A stretch of 64,000 bases of DNA, taken from the NCBI GenBank assembly GCA_963969495.1, contig OZ018321.1, forward strand, positions 100,565,578-100,629,577, given 5' to 3'. The position numbers and the translations under genes are program-made. The stretch comes from Ceratothoa steindachneri. Its lineage: Eukaryota; Arthropoda; Malacostraca; Isopoda; Cymothoidae. Below, in pieces: positions 56,921 through 64,000 of this stretch. The notes beneath the pieces were generated by a model that saw only the letters and a program-made list of their open reading frames with translations, had not been told where the DNA came from and did not search any database. Position 1 is the first letter of the stretch; each line of letters begins with the position of its first letter.

Positions 56921-57290
56921 CTTTGGAGTACCTTAGTAATTATAACATTCGAAAGAGAATGTAAAATATTAAAAGGTTTATATTTCGAGAGAATCGGCAA
57001 AATAGTTATAAGTTTATTGCCAAATAATTCCCCGGATAACCTTGGAGGGACTCTGGCAATTATAGAATTTGAAAGAGAATGTAAAACATTATAAAGGTTT
57101 CAAACTTCGTTAGAATTTTCGAAATAGTTATGCTGTTATTGTTAAAACAGAATTATTCCCGGGCTCACCTTAGGAGGACCTTGTTAATTATAAGATTCAA
57201 AGGAAAATGCAAAACAACATAAGGGTTTCAAATTTTGTTAGAATCTGCCGAATAGTTACAATGTTATTACTAAAACAATATAAAGCCATA
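56921..57290 (+). repeat. Tandem repeat, three units of about 120-128 bp
   Basis: Units begin near 56921 (CTTTGGAGTACCTT), 57041 (CTTGGAGGGACTCT) and 57168 (CCTTAGGAGGACCTT). Each continues with AATTATA..ATT.GAAAG..AATGTAAAA, GGTTT.A..TT.G..AGAAT and a run with GTTAT...TTATT. An ORF covering 56738-57094 is open across the first units but its protein has no recognisable features. Confidence 0.7.
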
Positions 57291-57709
57291 CGGGTAGGTA
57301 CCGAGAGAACGACCGACATAGTGAGATATAGAGTCGCCCCTGAGTGAAAATAGGAAAAATTATGAAGCAGAAGAAAAGGATGACAACATTTTTAGTTCTA
57401 AAAGACGTCTAATGAGATTGTGCTTGCAAGTTATATTGTGTCTGAAAAAAATGTTAAGAATTTTAAAAGCTATTCAGAGGGTGAATTTTTTAAAGAGTGC
57501 TTTAATCTCTGCTGTTGGGGTATTGTATCCAGAGAAGAAGCAACAGTTTTATGATATTAGTTTGTCTTGAAGAACTGTTACGAGACAAAGTGAATACTAT
57601 GTCGGTCGGTCTCTCAGTACCCGTATGTTTTGTTTTTTGTTTGGGTAATAACATTGTAACTATTCCACCGATTCTAACGAAATTTGAAACTCTAATGTTT
57701 TTTCTAATT
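57291..57709. other. Spacer, nothing recognised
   Basis: Between the tandem repeat and the solo LTR. Confidence 0.5.
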
Positions 57710-57714
57710 CTCTT

Positions 57715-59139
57715 TGTCGTAGAAAAGGCTCCTGGTGATATACAATATATCTATTCTTTGTGAGGATTATTCTATAATCGAGTGCGGGTTGATCAGATGG
57801 CCGATAATGACTCTACGTAATAAATAGGCCTTGAGAGGGCTTATTTATCTTCAATATACTTAAGAAGTAGAACGGAGCCCAAGGATAAATAATATTGCAA
57901 ACACTAATAAAATAGAATTGGATTAATTAATCTAACAAAACAACACATGGAAAATACTTACATGACCGGGGATTAAAATGAGAGATACACATGAAACGAA
58001 AAAGGTCATGGGAATATTTGACTAAGCGGAGGATTAAGATTTAGATAGATTTAAAATTACAAAACAAAAAAAGAAGTGAAAGGGTTAGCTAAACCCGTTT
58101 AAAGCACAGAGTTGCGTTTTCACAAAGTTAAATAGTTAAATGTAATTCGTAGCTTACGTATTTATAAGGTCGTCGTGCAGAGGAAGGCGATTTGAAGGAA
58201 TCTTCGGTCCGACTGGCGATTTCTTTTCCAGGAGAAGGGGTTTTTAGGGGGGTTGTCTTTACGAGGGGGCAAGGACTGACTTCGAGGAGTGAGAGAGAAG
58301 TGGGACTCGGAATTACGAGCGATTCTGGAGACAGGATACCGGAGATTTTCTGGATGACAATTGAGGTTATTGGTGTAACCATGTGTTCTCTTGAAGAACG
58401 TTTAAAATGAGGGGAATTAAATTACCACTGATGTGATATCAGGAGAACGAGAACCGTTTCTTGTCGAACGGGCTCGAAGAACAATAACTGTTCTAAAGTT
58501 GTTCTCTTTCTGAACAACATGAGGGTGCGAACCGTTTCTTGTTGAAGGGGCTCAAAGAACAATGACTGTTCTAAAGTCGTTCTCTTTCTAAACAACAGGG
58601 GGGCGAGAACCGTTTATTGTCGAACGAGCTCGAAGAACAATGACTGTTCTAATGTTGTTCTCTTTCTGAACAACAGGCGGGGGGCCTGTTGACTTGGCGT
58701 CTCGAGGGGCACGCAACTTGGCACTCAAGGATATTGTCCTCTTGTCGACAATAAGGGGGTTCTCGGGGTAGAGAGTTCCTAGGTGCAAAAGAGAAACTGG
58801 ATCGGCGTGATGCCTAAAGAAGATAATCTCGATCTGCCTTAAACGCGAAATTCTATCGCATGAATAGCCAGAGCCAGCCCATCGATGTAGGGCACAATGG
58901 GGGACTTTGATTGAATGTCTGGGTAGCGCTTGGAACAATCTTAACTTCCCATAAGCCTAATTCAATCTGGCCAGATCGACACCTGGAGGCATACGGGGGA
59001 TTGAAGCTCCTTGATTAAACTTGGGAATAGTGGGCGATAAGACGCCCTTCTACTCTCTCTCGCAAGATGCAAGTGGGAAGGATGAGTTTAGAGATGTAAT
59101 AGTAGCAAGGCGTGGCAGCCTCAGGCCATTCTATCACAC
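57715..59139 (-). repeat. Solo LTR related to element C
   Basis: Minus orientation. Plus-strand ends TGTCGTAGAAAAGG (57715) and ...CTATCACA (59139), the reverse complement of TGTGATAG...CTACGACA. The internal landmarks of the C LTR follow in order (TATCTTCAATATACTTAAG, then three 80-bp repeats near 58450-58680, then the TTATGGG...CCTCAGG region). Flanks are CTCTT (57710-57714) and CCCTT (59140-59144), a target duplication with one mismatch. No internal region, so it formed by LTR-LTR recombination. Confidence 0.75.
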
Positions 59140-59369
59140 CCTTTCGAATGATATAATTCCCAAGGCCCTCTCAAGCTTTGTCTTGGAATTATTGAAGTTT
59201 TGTTTGTTGTAAGGTCATGAATCAGAATAAGTGAGAGCACGCGACTTTTGGTTAGCAGATGATTTTAATTAAATATTACGCTATTCAATTGTTTAAATTT
59301 TGATATAGCTTAGGGTTATAGGAATCACATATATTAAGAGGAAAAATATTTTCTGTGGGACAAAAGGTC

Positions 59370-59826
59370 ATAAAGGTTCCCCATGCCTCATTTAGGCAGT
59401 CAGTCAGTTAGACATTCAGGAGTATTAAACGATTCAAAGAGAGTCCGTGAGACAGACGGTGTGCTAGTCAGAAAGATAATCGAAACAGGCTTATACATTA
59501 GAAGGCCTGCTTCAAATACCTCAACACAAATTCCATCAAATTTCTTCTCCCCAAGCCTAACGAGTACTCCAACCAATAAACATTTTTGGGAATCGGTCTT
59601 ACGAGATTACTTTTCCTAAGAAGAATCCAATCGATCCTCTTACCCAGCCTACTTCACTAAAATTAAGCAAAAGGAGTATCACCACCACGATTGGAGTTAG
59701 TTTAAGATCAGCGCCCGTTATCCGAATACCCCAACAGCCCTGCATGAATATAAGGCAACATTGGGTAAGGTTTTTAATTGGTTGGGCAACAACTGTCCTA
59801 ACCACTTTAGCTTGTCACCTATAACT
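59370..59826 (+). repeat. Dispersed repeat R2, copy 2
   Basis: Aligns with 50040-50523, including GAGATTACTTTTCCTAAGAA and GCCCGTTATCCGAATACCCC. The frame reading ITFPKKNP...SAPVIRIPQ...QHW is again open to a stop near 59821. Confidence 0.6.
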
Positions 59827-59829
59827 TGA

Positions 59830-60305
59830 TAACTAGTTAATAGTCCATAACTAAATAGCCTACAAACTTGTCTTAACCCTTACCACCTGCCAAAACTCGC
59901 ACCACCTGTTATAACTGGTAACTGCAGGAATTGCCATAACGAGTAGCAAATCCCATAACTAGTGGTAGCTAATCAAATAGGGGATGCTAGTGGGATTGCC
60001 CACTTGTCAGCTTATAGCCCTATGGATAAGCTATGAGGTAGTTTCAGTGATGGATCTGCTAATCTACTGTCACAAGCCGCTGTTTCCGGTAGTCTTGAGT
60101 TTCCCTCTTGCCACTGATTCCATCATCCGTAGGCCAAGACAATGCGGTTAGGGGTTGCACGCCCGTAGCATCACAGAAAACAATTCATGGTTGCAGGTTT
60201 CTCTTATCATAACCTCCCGGAGCTAGGTGGGGCTGAACTTGGTAATGTGAAGAAGAGCTACCTCGTTTTAGCTATTGATTATCACTTTGTCGACTCTTTC
60301 TTTTC
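59830..60305. other. Spacer, nothing recognised
   Basis: Moderate GC, with several TAACTAG/CATAACTAG-like words, but no clear repeat or gene. Confidence 0.4.
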
Positions 60306-60309
60306 TAAT

Positions 60310-60640
60310 TTTCTAAATAAATGTACGTAGGCTTTGAATATAAACAAGTCATCTCTCGCTTCGAGTATTATTATCAAAGAATCATTCATTGTGAATCTGA
60401 TGGTCTAAAGACAAAAGAAGTAGTACTCCGAAGGAAACATGTCAGGCGAGTAGGGAAGATGAGTGAGTCAGTAGCTTTTAACCTATACACTTCAATCAAC
60501 CTTGCGTTATGTAGTCGTACATTGTCTTCAGAAACATAACACTGTTCAACACACTCTTTGCTGACGTATGTTTTGTGGTGGTTTTTGACTAATTTTGACG
60601 TCTTGATTACAAATATGACATCCATTTCTTTGTACCACAT
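60310..60640 (-). pseudogene. Mariner-like transposase relic (C-terminal part)
   Basis: The minus strand reads VSEDNVRLHNARL (about 60545-60505), matching the mariner HDNARPHxA block, and in a shifted frame HLPYSPDMFPSEYYFFCL (about 60460-60408), matching PPYSPDLAPSDYHLF. The last catalytic Asp is Glu. Different in sequence from the mariner at 53.5 kb. TIRs not found. Confidence 0.5.
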
Positions 60641-60849
60641 CAGATTTTTATTCTACAGCATATTCCTGTTTTAAGACGTACTTCATGTATTTACTCGGTA
60701 AAGATAGGTTTCCAAGTGTTATAGCTAAAAAACATAACTTAAAATATCAACAGAATTTGAAAGGCTAAATACATTGTAAGATAACATCGCATATTACTAA
60801 ATACATAGACATTATTTTTCTAATATAATGGAGAAAACACAAGCAATTG

Positions 60850-62343
60850 TACACATACATATACATTCATGGAAGAATTTTCGCTTGCGAGATTGTCTGG
60901 AATGTTTTATGTCTACACAGTCTCGTTGAATACTCCCACAGTAGTCTGCCATCATGTTTGTGTTTCATCGGTCTTGATACCTCTCCTCCATAATCTTGAT
61001 ATCTTGATTAAAGCGCTCTTCGTGTTCATCACTCACGATGCTAAGATTAGCAGGAAATTTATCAAGATGGCTCTTGAGGAAATGAACCTTTATGTTCATG
61101 TTGCAGCATAAACGATGAAGGCTATCGAGTAACGTCTCTACCAAATCCTTGTAGTTAGCAGCCATTTTATTTCCAAGAAATCCATTCAGAGCAACCACAA
61201 ATGAATCCAGCCTTTATCTTACCATAACTTAAGTCAGGAATTACTGTACATATGAATTTGAAACAGTCCCTCTCCCCATTAAAAGCTTTCAAAAATAGTT
61301 TCATCAGCCTTAGTTTAATATAAAGGGGTGGAAAGATGATTTTCTCTCGCTCAACAAGTGGTTGGTGTATAATAGTCCAGAGTTTCTGTTCCCAATGTTT
61401 TTCTTGGCTCGGCTGTGGCATAAACACAAAAAACACTGATATTGTGTATAGCCTCCTTGTTGGCCAAGTAAAAATTTGACTATTTTCAGATCCACACATA
61501 CATATTATCCATTTGTGTTCATCATATCTGAGTAAACCTAATACAGATCTTATGTGTTCCTGCTTCTCTTTTAAATGCACAGAGTGACCAATATGAATCG
61601 CAACAAACAACTTTCAATTATGGAGTAACATACATTTTAGACTATTTTTTGAACTATCTATAAAAAGTCTTGATTCACTTGGATCATACTCTGAAACAAC
61701 CATCGCGTTTAACAGTCCCGCCATATCACAACAGTACACAAAATCTTCTTCAGTCTTAAAGAATGCCAAGATTTCTCTCTTCCTGTTCCGATAAAAAGTT
61801 ACATTTGTTATTTCCTGCAACCAATTCATCTCTTTAAATCTAGAAGCTAACACTTCTGCTAACTCTTTTGACAGGCCTAGATCTCGAACTAAATCATTCA
61901 TATCTAATTTGCTAAAGTTTTTACGTTCTTGGGTCGATGTATGTACAGATTCTGGATCACTGCCAAGTTAATTGCCTACATCAGATTCACGTATATCACT
62001 TACATCGTCCAGTGAAGGAGGTTCCTTTAATACACGTACTGAAATTTCATCTGAATGAAGCACTGGACTAATTGCTGAATCAAGATTTGGGTTATTTCTT
62101 TTATATCACGATTTCTTGCTATAACCAGAAGTCTCTGTGAGACAAAAGTAGCAATCGTTTGCTTGGTTTGTTGGCTCCCGCCACACCATAGGAATGCCAA
62201 ATCCTAGTTGTTTCCTTGTGCCCTTTGTCTATTGGCGTAGATGTTCGACACATGGTTTACAAACATTGTGCGCAGCCCGTGGTTTATATTGATTACCTAA
62301 TTTAATCTTAGAGTAATCCAAGTATGCTCTTTTGACAAATATA
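60850..62343 (-). pseudogene. Relic of the uncharacterised repeated arthropod protein family, copy 2
   Basis: Minus strand from ATG 62343: AYLDYSKIKLGNQYKPRAAH, NVCKPCVEHLR, GIPMVWREP, DCYFCL, then after stops an open 95-codon piece (61901-61614; MNDLVRDLGLSKELAEVLAS), a 147-codon piece (61610-61167; WEQKLWTIIHQPLVE, IIFPPLYIKLRLMKLFLKAF), and 61198-60965 (GFLGNKMAANYKDLVETLL, CCNMNIKVHFLKSHLD, EERFNQDIKIMEERY). More complete than copy 1 at 6.6-8.2 kb. Two CxxC pairs in the first 90 residues suggest a zinc-binding N-terminus. Function and carrier element unknown. A handful of stops and frameshifts make it a pseudogene. Confidence 0.65.
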
Positions 62344-64000
62344 CTAATGTTCATTCTTTGAGTTTATGCAGTAAAACAACCACATTATAGCAAAGTGAGT
62401 CAGGGGAATTAAAACATTTTCTAGGTAATGAGGCCTTACTACCGAATCTTCTTTCATAAAACAAATCTGAAAAAAAAATATATTATACACAATTGTTTTA
62501 TATATAGAGATGTTCATAAAATAAAACAAAATAAGAAGTAAAAAAAATACAAAAATAACAAATAAGAAAAATACCAAACGCCTCCATTTCCGTTTAATTG
62601 TTCGTAAGATAGCCTTCTACTAGGAGTGGGATCAATATGGACCAGTGCATAAATAAAATACTTGAAATAATAGAAGAAAACTATTGCCATTTTTAAATTC
62701 AGTGACCCCGAACTTCCCCAAAACAAGGCTTAAACCTAAGTCAGCAGAAAAAAAGTTAAAATTTGTTGACTAATGTAATCTTTGCTGTTTACCAGTGCTG
62801 GGTGCTTTTGGATAAGTTCATTTATCCAAGTGTATACTTCACATTTTTCTTCCCTGGTACCACCAGATTCTCAATAAAAGATTCTTTGATAGGGACGCAC
62901 TCGACAAATGAATTCAAGTTATTGTTTGCAAGTATAACCGTTTTATTAATTAGGCCTAACTATTTTTTCGGGGAAAAGATCCCCAAAACGGATAGAAAAT
63001 ATATTGTGCAATAAATTCTATTGTTTAAACTGTTTTGATTTATCCACATGGGCTAAAAAAACCGAACGAGCTTTTTTCACTACCTGATATTTAATAAGAC
63101 GAATAATGTTTCTTGGAAGATACATTTTAACTGTTTGTTAAAAAAAAAATGCTAAACAAGACCTTCCTTAAGGATGACGTGGCATGTTACGTGATGCTTG
63201 ATTAATCTTCTTAAGCTTGGTCACATAACCGATTAGGAATCTAATTTAAGTTCTCTTTTGTTCAATTGTGTATTAGTGGTATTGTCATTATTTAAATGAG
63301 AATATTCTTTATTTTAGATGTTTGAGATTAAAAGTGAACTAGATTGTATGAAAGTTTATGGAATAGGTGAACATCTCTTATTTTTACTTTTATTCGCTAT
63401 TTTGCTTTTCTATATTCCCTCTTTATTTATTGTGCATTTTCGGACTTTTTGAGTTTTGATTCTCTTTCTTTCGATTTTATCGACTTTTGTTTTCAATTTT
63501 CTAATAGAGTTCAACGGGATCTTTGTTCCACTGTGTACTTTCCTCTGTCTGTTCTAACCTTTATATACCACAAACTCATAGCAGTGTAAGATTGTGCCAC
63601 TTTTCCTTTTAGATTTGGATGTCGAAATCATCGTCATAAAATTCTTTTTTATGCTTCAAAAACTTGAATATTTCCCATCGATTTGAGTGTATCCTCTCCA
63701 CTCAAGAAAAAGGCTTAAGGTTTCGTATTTATTGGTCGTATAAACCAAATAAATTCAACGTTCCAAATTTTCTTATATTTTTATTTCATTTGCGTCTCGT
63801 TTTCTTTCCATTTTTTGATTCTTTCAAAGGAATATTCCGTCAATGTTTATTTTCGTCGCCATTTCGGAGAATTATTTCTTCTGGAAGAAGAAAGGAGGCA
63901 GTCCTTGGTAGCATCAGGAACCGATTCAATGAACAGGCGGTTGTTGAAGGGTTATTAAAGAGGAAGGAGTCACATTCATCTACCTGCACTCACATGTACA
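62344..64000. other. AT-rich region, no gene recognised
   Basis: Only short ORFs (up to 83 codons, hydrophobic by composition). No repeat shared with the rest of the window was seen. Confidence 0.5.

Noticed and set aside
56738..57094. 118-codon ORF as a gene
   Set aside because: Lies largely across the tandem repeat, has no recognisable motif, and its repeated peptide simply reflects the DNA repeat.

Overview
The window looks like repeat-dominated, AT-rich genomic DNA from an arthropod, most likely a malacostracan (decapod-like) crustacean. That inference rests on the kinds of transposable-element (TE) relics seen, not on a host gene: zinc-finger ORF1s of Jockey/Nimb-type LINEs, Penelope RT, Tc1/mariner relics of several lineages, Tigger, and an uncharacterised repeated arthropod protein family. 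No bacterial operons, rRNA, tRNA or CRISPR arrays were seen. No host gene could be identified; there is at most one weak candidate terminal exon (minus strand, about 32.5-32.6 kb).

The dominant theme is one clade of LTR retrotransposons with Ty3/gypsy-type proteins but a Ty1/copia-like pol order (gag-protease-integrase-RT-RNase H), which is the hallmark of Gmr1-type elements. Three subfamilies occur. (B) 1711-6061, minus: an internally deleted element with one open 452-codon gag/RNase H fusion; its left LTR is interrupted by a LINE (1-1710). (C) 25250-31154, plus: LTR-bounded with a GTATT target duplication, gag plus pol remnants, integrase and RT core deleted. A solo LTR related to C lies at 57715-59139. 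(A) 33267-47525, minus: two near-identical full elements sharing a central LTR (LTR-int-LTR-int-LTR), the whole array flanked by CTGAG. In both A copies the integrase is split by the same 31-bp perfect inverted repeat, and the RT YxDD box reads YFDN.

Layout: 0-6 kb LINE plus LTR element B; 6.6-8.2 kb relic of the uncharacterised repeat protein; 8.2-13.4 kb unrecognised AT-rich DNA; 13.4-17.1 kb Tc1, gypsy RNase H and Penelope relics; 19.6-21.9 kb Tigger; 22.5-23.9 kb Tc1-like element with TA duplication; 24.3-25.1 kb another Tc1/mariner relic; 25.25-31.15 kb LTR element C; 31.2-33.3 kb the best place to look for host exons; 33.3-47.5 kb tandem A array; 49-50.5 kb LINE 3' end and a dispersed repeat; 51.5-52.8 kb LINE ORF1 relic; 53.55-54.85 kb mariner with TIRs and TA; 55.6-57.3 kb repeat copies and a 120-bp tandem repeat; 57.7-59.1 kb solo LTR; 59.4-62.3 kb dispersed repeat, mariner relic and a second copy of the uncharacterised family; the rest is AT-rich DNA in which nothing is recognised.

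Most coding-looking sequence is dead. The best-preserved genes are the two ORFs of A copy 1 and the 452-codon ORF of element B. All calls come from reading the sequence and its translations by eye; percent identities, phylogeny and database status were not computed.
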